Source: JANQJA01 sp040880285 (GTDB taxonomy: Bacteria; Pseudomonadota; Gammaproteobacteria; Pseudomonadales; Azotimanducaceae). From it: a stretch of DNA of 43,357 nucleotides. Numbering within the stretch: the stretch's first letter is position 1; each line of letters opens with the position of its first letter. The DNA lies in NCBI GenBank assembly GCA_040880285.1, contig JBBDIT010000016.1:1-43357 (forward strand), given 5' to 3'. Below the pieces are notes generated by a model. That model saw only the letters and a list, made by a program, of their open reading frames with translations, was not told where the DNA came from and did no database searches. A program made the translations under genes and the position numbers. Below are positions 25,576 to 34,120 of the stretch, piece after piece.

Positions 25576-27247
25576 GTTGCCGCCGTTCGCACCCTTCTAC
25601 CTGGGTGCGCTACTGGTTTTAATTCCCCATCACACCTTGCGTTGCCTCGCCATGCTTTTGGTGCCAGTACTGGGTGCCATCCAGCTGATGCTGTTACCGC
25701 CATTGATGCAGGTGCAGATGACGTTCCTGGGGATGGAACTGACCCCCTACCGGGTGGACAAACTGGCACTACTGTTCGGCTATATTTTTCATTTGGCCGC
25801 GTTCCTCGCGATCCTTTATGCCTTCCACGTTCGAGACAGGGTACAGCAGGCGGCGGGACTCATTTATGCGGGCAGCGGCCTGGGTGCAGTATTTGCCGGA
25901 GACCTTGTCACCCTGTTCATCTTCTGGGAACTGCTGGCGTTTTCGTCCGTGTTCCTGGTGTGGGCAAGAGGTACCCGGCGCGCTTACGTTACCGGCCTTC
26001 GGTACCTGGTGATCCAGGCGTTATCCGGCGTCATCCTGCTGGTCGGGGCGCTCTTTTACTGGCAGGAGCACGGAACACTCACATTCGACTACATCGGTCT
26101 CAGCGGGATGCATGGCTGGCTGATCTTTATCGCCCTCGGGATCAAGTGTGCGTTTCCCTTCTTACACAACTGGCTTACCGAGGCCTACCCGGAGGCGACA
26201 CCGACCGGCACCGTATTCCTGTCTGCATTTACTACCAAGGCTGCTGTCTACGTGCTGGCAAGAAGCTATCCTGGCACGGAGCTACTGGTTTATATCGGCG
26301 CCTTCATGACCTGTTTCCCCATCTTCTTTGCGGTCATTGAAAATGATCTCCGCCGCGTCCTGGCCTATAGCATGATCAACCAGATCGGATTTATGGTTTG
26401 TGGTATCGGTATCGGGACGGCCCTTGCCATCAACGGGGCGGTTGCCCATGCCTTCAACGACATCCTGTTCAAGGGATTACTGTTCATGGCAATGGGCGCC
26501 GTGCTTCACATGACCGGACGTATTAACGGCTCGGACCTGGGCGGACTCTACAAGACCATGCCAAAGACAACGGTGTTCTGCCTGGTTGGCGCCGCCTCGA
26601 TTTCGGCCTTCCCTCTATTCAGCGGTTTCGTCAGCAAGTCACTCATCATGAGCGCTGCCCTGGATGAAGGGTATCATTTCATTTGGCTGGCGCTGCTATT
26701 TGCTTCCGCTGGCGTGTTTCACCATGCCGGGATCAAGATTCCCTACTTTGCCTTCTTTGCCCATGACGCTGGCATTCGTAGCGCCGACCCGCCGGGCAAC
26801 ATGCTCGCAGCCATGTTCATCGCGGCACTGATTTGTATCGGCATCGGCCTGTACCCGGCGGCACTTTATCGCCTGTTGCCTTTGGATATGGCGTATACCC
26901 CTTATGATACAACCCATGTGCTGGCACAAACGCAACTCCTGTTCTTTTCGGCGCTTGCATTTGTATGGTTGAATCTGGCACGTATCTACCCGCCGGAGCT
27001 ACGCTCGGTCAACCTGGATTTCGAGTGGGTATACCGCAAGCTGGCACCCGCCTTGATCAACCAAAGTGTCCGAATCACTGATGCGGCGAAGACCCTGGTA
27101 TCGACCGCAGGTGAGAGACTGGTCCCGTTGGTTAACCTGGCCATACGGCAACTCACCCGCTTGTCACGATCATCCCTGACCGGCAGTATGGTGTTCCGGG
27201 TGGTGGTAGTCCTCGCCACGGGCCTCGCGCTGGGGGTTTCCCTGTGA
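25562..27247 (+). CDS. Mrp antiporter subunit D-like protein, third copy
   Basis: 561 aa from the ATG at 25562 (MWTLELPPF; AAGGACGG upstream), chosen over codons further upstream because they lie within the coupled small gene. The NuoL/M/N core has Glu in TLFIFWELLAFSSVFL, Lys in GIKCAFPFLHNWLTEAYPEATPTG, and LRRVLAYSMINQIGF. Compared with the other two copies it carries an extra C-terminal extension of about 60 residues: a soluble linker (DFEWVYRKLAPALINQ) and a final hydrophobic helix (about 540-560). Last gene of the operon. Confidence 0.88.
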   Translation: MWTLELPPFAPFYLGALLVLIPHHTLRCLAMLLVPVLGAIQLMLLPPLMQVQMTFLGMELTPYRVDKLALLFGYIFHLAAFLAILYAFHVRDRVQQAAGLIYAGSGLGAVFAGDLVTLFIFWELLAFSSVFLVWARGTRRAYVTGLRYLVIQALSGVILLVGALFYWQEHGTLTFDYIGLSGMHGWLIFIALGIKCAFPFLHNWLTEAYPEATPTGTVFLSAFTTKAAVYVLARSYPGTELLVYIGAFMTCFPIFFAVIENDLRRVLAYSMINQIGFMVCGIGIGTALAINGAVAHAFNDILFKGLLFMAMGAVLHMTGRINGSDLGGLYKTMPKTTVFCLVGAASISAFPLFSGFVSKSLIMSAALDEGYHFIWLALLFASAGVFHHAGIKIPYFAFFAHDAGIRSADPPGNMLAAMFIAALICIGIGLYPAALYRLLPLDMAYTPYDTTHVLAQTQLLFFSALAFVWLNLARIYPPELRSVNLDFEWVYRKLAPALINQSVRITDAAKTLVSTAGERLVPLVNLAIRQLTRLSRSSLTGSMVFRVVVVLATGLALGVSL

Positions 27248-27248
27248 T

Positions 27249-27458
27249 GTCGGGCAACGTCGCGCCAGGACTATGGCAGGACTATGGCAGGACTATGGCA
27301 GGANNNNNNNNNNNNNNNNNNNNNNNNNNNNNNNNNNNNNNNNNNNNNNNNNNNNNNNNNNNNNNNNNNNNNNNNNNNNNNNNNNNNNNNNNNNNNNNNN
27401 NNNGTCGGGCAACGTCGCGCCAGGACTATGGCAGGACTATGGCAGGACTATGGCAGGA
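27249..27458. repeat. 11-bp tandem repeat broken by an assembly gap
   Basis: The unit CTATGGCAGGA is repeated three times on each side of 100 N (27304-27403). The 55 bp at 27249-27303 and 27404-27458 are identical, so the gap is an artefact of an unresolved repeat and the true number of units is unknown. It lies between two convergent genes (ends 27247 and 27472) and contains no gene. The sequence after the array, TGGCA-GGATCA-TGCCA, can form a small hairpin. Confidence 0.88.
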
Positions 27459-27471
27459 TCATGCCAGGCGA

Positions 27472-29112
27472 TTATTCGGCGATACACTCGGCAGCAAAAT
27501 CAGCGGCATCCAGATAGGGGCGTAACACGCGCTGGACACCGGCTTCTTTGAGCTTCAATGCGTCCCGCTCGGTGTGCGCCGTGGCAGCCAGGTTTCCTCG
27601 AAATCTTACCTGTCTTAACGCCTGCGCCAAATGCAGATTGGCCTCGAGCTCCGGGACCGCACTGACCACCCAACGCACCTCGTCAAAATCGAGATGATCA
27701 ATAAAGTCGCTATTGCCCATGTCCCCAAATTTAACGGGCATGGAGGTTTGCCTGGCTGCTCGCACGACTTCAGGATCGAAATCAATACCCAGGACTCGAA
27801 GCCCCCTCTGGTGCAGTTGCTCGGCCAGCCGGCCGCCATACCGACCCAGGCCAAACACAATAATCTCTGTGCCGGGTACTTCATCATCCGTTGCATCGGT
27901 CTCCCTATAGGTATTGGCACGCTCAAAGATGCCCAACCAGGGCGACAGGTGCTGATACAGAAACTCGGAATTCAGGATCATATAGGTTGAAATCGTAATG
28001 GTGACGAGCCCCACCAGCGTAATCAGCCCAAGGGTATTGTCGTGGATGTGTCCCATCGACATGCCCATCGCGACAAAAATAATGGAGAATTCACTGATTT
28101 GCGCCACCGTCAATCCGGCGAGAAATCCGGTTCGGCGCCGATAGCCCATAAATCCCATGATCGCCATCACGATTACAGGATTTCCGATGAGTACGAATAC
28201 GGCAAAGATGAGGGCCGCTATGAGTTCCTCTCCCAGCGCGCCAAACTCGAGTTGCGAGCCAAGGTTGACAAAGAAAAACAGGAGCAGAAAGTCCCGAATA
28301 CTACCAAGGCGTGAACTGATGGCCTCACGATACTGAGTTGAGGCCAACGAGAAGCCGGCAAGAAATCCTCCGACTTCTTTACTAAAGCCCGCCACCTCTC
28401 CTAACGTGGCCATCGACGTACCCCAGGCAATCGCAAAAATGAGCAGCAGTTCTTGTGAACGCGCCAGCAGTTCCATCAAACGCGGCAGCACAAAGTTCAT
28501 CATGACCGCAACGAAGACTCCGGCCGCGATCAATTTGCTGACCACCGTGACAAGCAGCGCACCCGCGCCACCCGCGTCCATGTCGGCAACGCTCAGACTA
28601 CCGACCACCATCATGGCGATGACGACCGCGACATCCTGCACAATCAGAAATCCCATTGCGATACGGCCATGCAGTGAGTCGATCTCACGTTTATCGGACA
28701 GCAGTTTGACAATGATGATGGTGCTGGAGAAGGTGAGCGCAATGGCGACATAAAGCGCGTGAACCCAGTCCATGCCCAGGCCAATTCCGATCAAATAGCC
28801 GAATATGATGGTGAACACCAGTTGTCCGAGCCCTGTCGCCAACGCCACGGGGCCAAGGTTACGTACCAGATGCATATCGAGTTTGAGGCCAACCACAAAC
28901 AGCAGCATGGTCACGCCGATTTCCGCCAGCAGGTGAATTTCCTTCTCGGCGCTGACCCAATCGAATACCGCAGGCCCCGCGAGGATGCCAACCAGTATAA
29001 AGGCAACAATCAAGGGTTGACGCAGTTTGACCGCAACCGTGCCAAGCGCGGCAGAAATCAGCAGCAGCAACGAAAACTCATAATACACCGTCATACTGAT
29101 TGCCTCGTTCAC
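27472..29112 (-). CDS. CPA2 monovalent cation:proton antiporter with RCK/TrkA-N domain (KefB/YbaL-like)
   Basis: 546 aa. About 12 transmembrane helices of the Na+/H+ exchanger fold (residues about 10-390), including GILAGPAVFDW, GLKLDMHLVRNLGPVALATGLGQ and EVGGFLAGFSLAST. A cytoplasmic Rossmann domain (about 415-540) has GLGRYGGRLAEQLHQRG, so it probably binds NAD(H) or a nucleotide that gates K+ efflux. The start is GTG at 29112, overlapping the upstream stop as GTGA, with CAGGAG five bases before. It is coupled to the NhaP2-like gene. Substrate (K+ or Na+) is inferred from the RCK domain, which is commonest in K+ transporters. Confidence 0.92.
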   Translation of the reverse strand: MNEAISMTVYYEFSLLLLISAALGTVAVKLRQPLIVAFILVGILAGPAVFDWVSAEKEIHLLAEIGVTMLLFVVGLKLDMHLVRNLGPVALATGLGQLVFTIIFGYLIGIGLGMDWVHALYVAIALTFSSTIIIVKLLSDKREIDSLHGRIAMGFLIVQDVAVVIAMMVVGSLSVADMDAGGAGALLVTVVSKLIAAGVFVAVMMNFVLPRLMELLARSQELLLIFAIAWGTSMATLGEVAGFSKEVGGFLAGFSLASTQYREAISSRLGSIRDFLLLFFFVNLGSQLEFGALGEELIAALIFAVFVLIGNPVIVMAIMGFMGYRRRTGFLAGLTVAQISEFSIIFVAMGMSMGHIHDNTLGLITLVGLVTITISTYMILNSEFLYQHLSPWLGIFERANTYRETDATDDEVPGTEIIVFGLGRYGGRLAEQLHQRGLRVLGIDFDPEVVRAARQTSMPVKFGDMGNSDFIDHLDFDEVRWVVSAVPELEANLHLAQALRQVRFRGNLAATAHTERDALKLKEAGVQRVLRPYLDAADFAAECIAE

Positions 29113-30581
29113 TGTATCTCCTGGCGACCAAACAGCAGGTTGAGAATGCCCGCATCGCCAGTCTGACAGAATACGTAAACATGGTCTCCGGGCTCCAGTA
29201 CAGTGCTGCCACGCGGCACAATCAAGGCATCTCCCCGTAACACCAGTAATACGGAATCGCGATCCGAGAGTGGCAGGTCACGAATCGCGGAATTGGATAC
29301 CGCCGAGTTTGCGTGCACAAAGTAAGACGAAACCTGCCCGGAAATGGGAATCAGCGAATCAATCTCAATCATCGCACGAGGCGGTGCTGGCTCATCTGAC
29401 GCCAGGTTGAGTCGTCTGGCTACCCAGCTGACCGTTCCACCCGGAATAATCGCTGTCAGGACGACGATAAAAAACACCACGTTGAACAGCTGCTGGGAAC
29501 CTGGCACCTGCGCCAGGACCGGATAGATCGCAAGCACAATCGGCACGGCACCCCGCAGGCCAATCCAGCCGACAAACAAGGTTTCGCGGATCGGAAATCC
29601 AAACGGCAACAAGCAGATTGCAACAACCAGTGGACGCGCAATGAATACCAGCACAGCCGCCAACAGGATTCCAGGCAAGGCAACCGTCAGTAACTCCGAG
29701 GGAAACACCAGCAATCCCAAAAGAATAAACATTGAAACCTGGCTCAGCCAGGCGGTCGCATCATGAAATCTCTGGACACCGCTGCGGTAGGGAAACCAGC
29801 CATTACCGATCACGAGTCCGGCAAGATAGACCGCCAAAAATCCGCTGCCGTTGAGAAGCGTCGTGAGTCCAAAGGCCAGAAATGCAATGGCCAGCGTCAA
29901 TACGGGATACAGCCCCCCGGTAAGCAGTTCCATGCGCTGAAGCAGCTTCCTGCCAAGAAACCCGGTACCCAAACCGAGGAGGCCACCGATCGCCAGCTGC
30001 CATACCACATCAGCAACAAGCCAGACCGACAGTGCCTGTTCACTTAACAGTCCGTGGGTCAACCCAATGGTGAGAATCACTGCGACGGGATCATTCAGAC
30101 CGGATTCAAGTTCAAGCGTGGTGCCGACTCGTCGTTTCAGCCTCACGCCACCGGCGCGCAAGGTCGAAAAAACGGCGGCTGCATCGGTCGACGACACAAT
30201 GGCGCCCGCCAGCAGGGCAATCAACAGAGGAAAGCCGAGATAATAGGCGAACAGCGCAACAATCAACATGGTGCCAACCACACCCACGGTCGACAACACC
30301 AGCGCCGGGCCGATGCTTCGCTTTACGGATTCATAAGGTGTATTGAGGCCGCCATCGAAGAGAATCAGGGCAAGTGCTACCAGGCCAATACGAAAGCCAA
30401 GGTCGTAGCTTTCAAAGATAATACCGCCTGGACCTTCCGACCCGGCAAGCATCCCGAGGATCAAAAACAGCAGGAAAACGGGTATCCCTATTCCTTGTGA
30501 GGCACGGCTCAACATTGCACTCACAGCAAGAAGAATACCGCAACCAAGCAATATCCAACCTGTCGCGATGGGTTCAATCAT
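29109..30581 (-). CDS. nhaP2: CPA1 K+/H+ antiporter, NhaP2 (CvrA)-like
   Basis: 490 aa. Twelve or so transmembrane helices with the CPA1 signatures FDGGLNTPYESVKRS, AGAIVSSTDAAAVFSTLR and ELESGLNDPVAVILTIGL (the paired-aspartate region used for cation binding). A C-terminal TrkA-C/RCK-C domain at about 400-485 reads VSNSAIRDLPLSDRDSVLLVLRGDALIVPRGSTVLEPGDHVYVF. The domain order matches NhaP2-type antiporters, inner-membrane K+/H+ exchangers used in pH and volume control; family members also carry a CorC-type domain that is absent here, so the symbol is a best fit. First gene of a two-gene operon. Confidence 0.9.
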   Translation of the reverse strand: MIEPIATGWILLGCGILLAVSAMLSRASQGIGIPVFLLFLILGMLAGSEGPGGIIFESYDLGFRIGLVALALILFDGGLNTPYESVKRSIGPALVLSTVGVVGTMLIVALFAYYLGFPLLIALLAGAIVSSTDAAAVFSTLRAGGVRLKRRVGTTLELESGLNDPVAVILTIGLTHGLLSEQALSVWLVADVVWQLAIGGLLGLGTGFLGRKLLQRMELLTGGLYPVLTLAIAFLAFGLTTLLNGSGFLAVYLAGLVIGNGWFPYRSGVQRFHDATAWLSQVSMFILLGLLVFPSELLTVALPGILLAAVLVFIARPLVVAICLLPFGFPIRETLFVGWIGLRGAVPIVLAIYPVLAQVPGSQQLFNVVFFIVVLTAIIPGGTVSWVARRLNLASDEPAPPRAMIEIDSLIPISGQVSSYFVHANSAVSNSAIRDLPLSDRDSVLLVLRGDALIVPRGSTVLEPGDHVYVFCQTGDAGILNLLFGRQEIQ

Positions 30582-30648
30582 GGTTACCAGTATAACCCAG
30601 GCCGACGTGGTTTAACGCCGACGCCTGATGCAAACGGTGATCGTCGGG

Positions 30649-31083
30649 TCAGGAAGCTGCAGGGATCTTCGTGTAGAAATGGAACATAAGGCCACCGGCA
30701 AGACCCGCAATGCCTTGCCAAAGAAGCCCGCTGACTTCACGAGTCGGGGCAATACCCGTCAGGCCGAGAACCGCCTTCAAGATGACATGCAGCGCGATCA
30801 GCCCGACAAATCCTGCAAGGCAATAACCGAAAAGGCGTAGATCAGGCAGGAACTTGATCACCAGTGCCGCAACCGAAAATGCAATCAAGAGCGCAATGGC
30901 GACCAGCGGCAGGTAAATATCGTACATATGGCTCGCATCATGGATTATCGCACCAAGGCGATCCGACAAGCTGATTTCAAAGCCCATGGCCGTCACGGCC
31001 GAGAGGTTCCCCTGACTGATGAACAAGGTGCCCAACAAATACGTCACTGCCACTGCGGCCGCATACCCTACCGCTACTCTCAT
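30649..31083 (-). CDS. Small four-helix membrane protein of unknown function
   Basis: 144 aa. Four predicted transmembrane helices (about 3-23, 58-79, 84-107, 118-138), with a periplasmic-looking loop of about 35 residues between the first two. I do not recognise the family. It stands alone, divergent from the sugar dehydrogenase gene. The helices and an even spread of codons argue for a real gene. Confidence 0.7.
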   Translation of the reverse strand: MRVAVGYAAAVAVTYLLGTLFISQGNLSAVTAMGFEISLSDRLGAIIHDASHMYDIYLPLVAIALLIAFSVAALVIKFLPDLRLFGYCLAGFVGLIALHVILKAVLGLTGIAPTREVSGLLWQGIAGLAGGLMFHFYTKIPAAS

Positions 31084-31115
31084 TGATCCTGTATCCCCGG
31101 TCTGTTTACGCTAAC

Positions 31116-31124
31116 TGCTATAAT
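31116..31124 (+). promoter_or_regulatory. Extended -10 promoter of the sugar dehydrogenase gene
   Basis: TGCTATAAT is a perfect extended -10 element (TGn plus TATAAT). No good -35 box is found at 16-18 bp, as is common for extended -10 promoters. The transcript would start near 31131, leaving about 29 bases of leader with AGAGAAAG before the ATG at 31160. Confidence 0.55.
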
Positions 31125-31159
31125 GAACGTATTTCCCACATAGAGAAAGCCCAACGACC

Positions 31160-32248
31160 ATGCATAGACTCCTGACTGGCCTCCTCCTCACTGTATTGTC
31201 TTTCACCGCCCATGCCGATTATGTGCTCGAAACGGTCGCCGAGGGCTTTGACTTTCCCTGGTCTATCACCTTCCTGCCGGACGGCGACTACCTGCTTTCG
31301 ATGCGCAGCGGCGAACTCAGGCGAGTGAGTACAAACGGCGATATCAGTGAGCCGCTGGCAAATACACCCGGGACTTATGTAGCCGGCCAGGGTGGTTACT
31401 TTGACATCCTGATCGACCCGGCCTTCGAATCCAACCGCCTGGTCTACTTATCCTACGCCGGCGGCAGTCCCGATGCCAATGGCACCACGATCATGCGAGC
31501 AACCCTTACGCCAGACGGTTTTAGCGACGAAGAAATTATCTTCCGGGTCTCTCCGGACAAGGATACACCGCAGCACTATGGCGGAAAGATGTTGTTCCTT
31601 GCGGACGATACCTTGCTGCTGACTACCGGCGATGGTTTCGAGTATCGGGAAGCTGCCCAGGACAAATTCAGTCAACTGGGAAAAGTTTTAAGACTCAATC
31701 GAGACGGATCTGTACCGGCGGATAATCCCTTTGCAAACGGGGAGCAAGGTAACCCTTATGTTTATTCCTATGGTCACCGAAATCCACAAGGACTTGCCCT
31801 CGACACGCGCACCAACACGATCTATCTGCACGAACATGGTCCGAAAGGCGGCGATGAACTCAATCGCATCCTGCCAGGCAAAAATTATGGCTGGCCCGCG
31901 GTCACCCATGGCATCAACTATTCGGGTGCTTATGTGTCCCCGTTACAAGAGGCGCCTGGAGTGACCGGGGCCCTGACCTGGTGGGTACCCAGCATCGCAC
32001 CGTCGGGCCTGGCTTATTACGACGCCAGCGTCTTTCCTGATTGGCAAGGCGATCTGTTCGTCGGCGCACTGGTGGATCGCGACGTTAAACATCTCGAACT
32101 TGAAAATGGTGAGGTAAAAAACCAACGCTCATTATTTTCGGAGTTGGGCGAACGCATCCGGGAGGTACGGGTTGGGCCGGACGGATTCATTTATCTGCTG
32201 ACAGACAGCAACCAGGGCGCGCTCATTCGGGTGACGCCCGCTAATTGA
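31160..32248 (+). CDS. Periplasmic PQQ-dependent aldose (sugar) dehydrogenase
   Basis: 362 aa with a Sec signal peptide ending at SFTAHA-DY. The mature protein is a six-bladed propeller of the soluble glucose/aldose dehydrogenase family (E. coli YliI relatives): FDFPWSITFLPDGDYLLSMR near the start, YSYGHRNPQGLALD, HEHGPKGGDELNRILPGKNYGWP and WVPSIAPSGLAYYD. These carry the catalytic His and the PQQ- and Ca2+-binding residues. It oxidises aldose sugars in the periplasm and passes electrons to the respiratory chain. PQQ synthesis genes are not in this window. The neighbour downstream is convergent (31 bp). Confidence 0.92.
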   Translation: MHRLLTGLLLTVLSFTAHADYVLETVAEGFDFPWSITFLPDGDYLLSMRSGELRRVSTNGDISEPLANTPGTYVAGQGGYFDILIDPAFESNRLVYLSYAGGSPDANGTTIMRATLTPDGFSDEEIIFRVSPDKDTPQHYGGKMLFLADDTLLLTTGDGFEYREAAQDKFSQLGKVLRLNRDGSVPADNPFANGEQGNPYVYSYGHRNPQGLALDTRTNTIYLHEHGPKGGDELNRILPGKNYGWPAVTHGINYSGAYVSPLQEAPGVTGALTWWVPSIAPSGLAYYDASVFPDWQGDLFVGALVDRDVKHLELENGEVKNQRSLFSELGERIREVRVGPDGFIYLLTDSNQGALIRVTPAN

Positions 32249-32279
32249 GACGGCCTCAAAGGAGCCGCGCGCATGCAGT

Positions 32280-33830
32280 CTATGGCGTATAGCTGGGTCC
32301 TTGCCCTGGTCCCAACTGCGTCTGGATGACCTTCCATGCATCTTCGATAAAGTCCACCAGTAACGGCCGCGAATCACGCGGGTCAATGATATCTTCGATG
32401 CCAAACGCATGCGCGTTGCGAAATGGTGATGAAATGGATTGCAGCATGGCCTCGATTTCCGCGCGTTTCGCTTCCGGGTCAGGGGCATTCTCGATATCTC
32501 GCTTATACGCGATGGCCGTTCCACCCTCTATGTGCATGGAACCGCCATGGGTCGACGGCCAGGCAAAGCGTCGATAAAGACCCGAGCCCCTTTGATGTAA
32601 CCCGCCGGCGACGCCATAGAGTTGGCGAATCACAAAACAGATGTATGGTGTTTTACTCTGCGCGGTTTTGGTAACGATGCGGGCACCGGCTCGTACAATG
32701 CCCATGGCTTCCTGCGCCGGGCCCACAGAAAAGCCCGGTTCATCGGCAAAGTACACCAGGGGCAGATGAAAGGTGTCGGCGAGTTCAATGAGCCGGATGG
32801 TCTTCTCGCCAGCGGCGATATCCATTGAGCCTCCATTGAATTTGGGATTGTTGGCCATCACCGCAACCGGAATACCGTTGACTCGCGCAAGCCCGGTCAC
32901 GCGCGCCCTTCCATAGGATGGCATCATTTCGAAGAAACTGCCCTCATCGAGTACCGCGGTCAGAATTTTTCGAGGGTCATAAATTTTTCGCCGGTCATTC
33001 GGCACGATAGATAGCAACGATTCCTCGCGCCTTGCCGAATCGTCAGCACATTCCACTCGTGGTGGTGCTTCCCACACATTTGCGGGCAGATAAGACAGAA
33101 AGCGACGGACCTGGCGGATGGCATCTTCTTCAGAGTCTGCCAGGTTCATGATGACGCCATTTTTGAGTTGCGTTCGCTCATCACCCAGGTCTTCTTTGGT
33201 AATGGTTTGCCCCGTCGCCTGCTCTACCACTTTGGGGCCGGCAACAAACACCTGCGAGGTTTGTTTGACCATGACATTGAAGTGACTCAGGCAGGCTTGT
33301 ACTGCCGGCAGACCGGCGACGGAACCCAGGACCGCTGAGACAACCGGCACATATTGCAGGAGTTCGGCTGACAAATTGGTGCCGGCATTGCCGGGCAGGT
33401 AAGTCCGGCCGATTTTTTCAAAGGTCTTGACGCTGCCGCCGGTGGCGTCCAGCAACCGGATATAGGGGACCCGGGTTTCCAGCGCGAGTTTTTCGGCGAA
33501 CTGGCTTTTATTACCGATGGAAGCATCGGCAGCGCCACCACGAATGGTAAAGTCTCCACCGGAAAATGCGACCTTGCGGCCTTCAACGCGGCAGGTTCCA
33601 ATCACCGTGTTGGATGGTTTCAGTGCGCTCACCTGATCACCGTCCCATTCGGCTGTGCCTGCCAGGGCGCCGATTTCACTGAATGATCCGGGATCCTGCA
33701 ACAGGTCCACCCGCTCCCGCACCGTCAGCTTGCCGCGACCGTGCTGGAACGCGATACCTTCTTCGCCGCCCATCTGCCGGGCGAGTTCAGTTTGCCGTTT
33801 GAGTTCTTCGACTTCAGACTTCCAGCTCAC
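32280..33830 (-). CDS. Acyl-CoA carboxylase carboxyltransferase (beta) subunit
   Basis: 516 aa from GTG at 33830 (VSWKSEVEELKRQ), which has AAGAGG nine bases upstream; a TTG at 33866 would add 12 residues without a ribosome site. It holds the N-terminal and C-terminal carboxyltransferase halves: RGKLTVRERVDLLQDPGSF, then RLLDATGGSVKTF and GSVAGLPAVQACLSHF, and later MANNPKFNGGSMDIAAGEK, ADEPGFSVGPAQEAMGIVRAGAR, YGVAGGLHQRG and WPSTHGG. This subunit moves the carboxyl group from biotin to an acyl-CoA such as propionyl- or methylcrotonyl-CoA; the substrate cannot be set. No biotin carboxylase or biotin-carrier gene lies nearby, which is unusual. It follows the anti-sigma gene by 50 bp on the same strand. 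Confidence 0.9.
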   Translation of the reverse strand: MSWKSEVEELKRQTELARQMGGEEGIAFQHGRGKLTVRERVDLLQDPGSFSEIGALAGTAEWDGDQVSALKPSNTVIGTCRVEGRKVAFSGGDFTIRGGAADASIGNKSQFAEKLALETRVPYIRLLDATGGSVKTFEKIGRTYLPGNAGTNLSAELLQYVPVVSAVLGSVAGLPAVQACLSHFNVMVKQTSQVFVAGPKVVEQATGQTITKEDLGDERTQLKNGVIMNLADSEEDAIRQVRRFLSYLPANVWEAPPRVECADDSARREESLLSIVPNDRRKIYDPRKILTAVLDEGSFFEMMPSYGRARVTGLARVNGIPVAVMANNPKFNGGSMDIAAGEKTIRLIELADTFHLPLVYFADEPGFSVGPAQEAMGIVRAGARIVTKTAQSKTPYICFVIRQLYGVAGGLHQRGSGLYRRFAWPSTHGGSMHIEGGTAIAYKRDIENAPDPEAKRAEIEAMLQSISSPFRNAHAFGIEDIIDPRDSRPLLVDFIEDAWKVIQTQLGPGQGPSYTP

Positions 33831-33880
33831 TTCGATTGACCTCTTGCTCGAATGGTCCCTACACAAAAACGGTAAGGGTA

Positions 33881-34120
33881 TCAGGCGCCAGCCTGCATCA
33901 GTTTCTCAATCAACCGCTCTATCTCTTCCTCGTCGGTCAATGGGGAGTCGTCGATTACCGGCAATAGTCCCATCACGAGGTGAAACTGCCTGATAAAGCG
34001 TCGACAATGTTGACAAAGTAGCAGGTGCAAACGCAGCAAGAACCGTTCAAATCGGCTACCTTCCCCCTCGAGGTAATCGCTGGCATGCTCACAAATGTGT
34101 TGGCAGGTAGGCATCATCAT
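33881..34120 (-). CDS. Small zinc-finger anti-sigma factor (zf-HC2 type)
   Basis: 79 aa. The N-terminal CQHICEHASDYLEGE and HLLLCQHCRRFIRQF form the H-x3-C-x2-C zinc-binding anti-sigma (ZAS) pattern. No transmembrane helix follows, so this would be a soluble, cytoplasmic anti-sigma factor that could sense redox or metal directly through its Zn-Cys site. The ATG overlaps the stop of the sigma-factor gene (ATGA), the usual pairing. Confidence 0.85.
   Translation of the reverse strand: MMMPTCQHICEHASDYLEGEGSRFERFLLRLHLLLCQHCRRFIRQFHLVMGLLPVIDDSPLTDEEEIERLIEKLMQAGA

Noticed and set aside
27249..27458. CRISPR array
   Set aside because: Units are 11 bp, directly adjacent with no spacers, and no cas genes are present.
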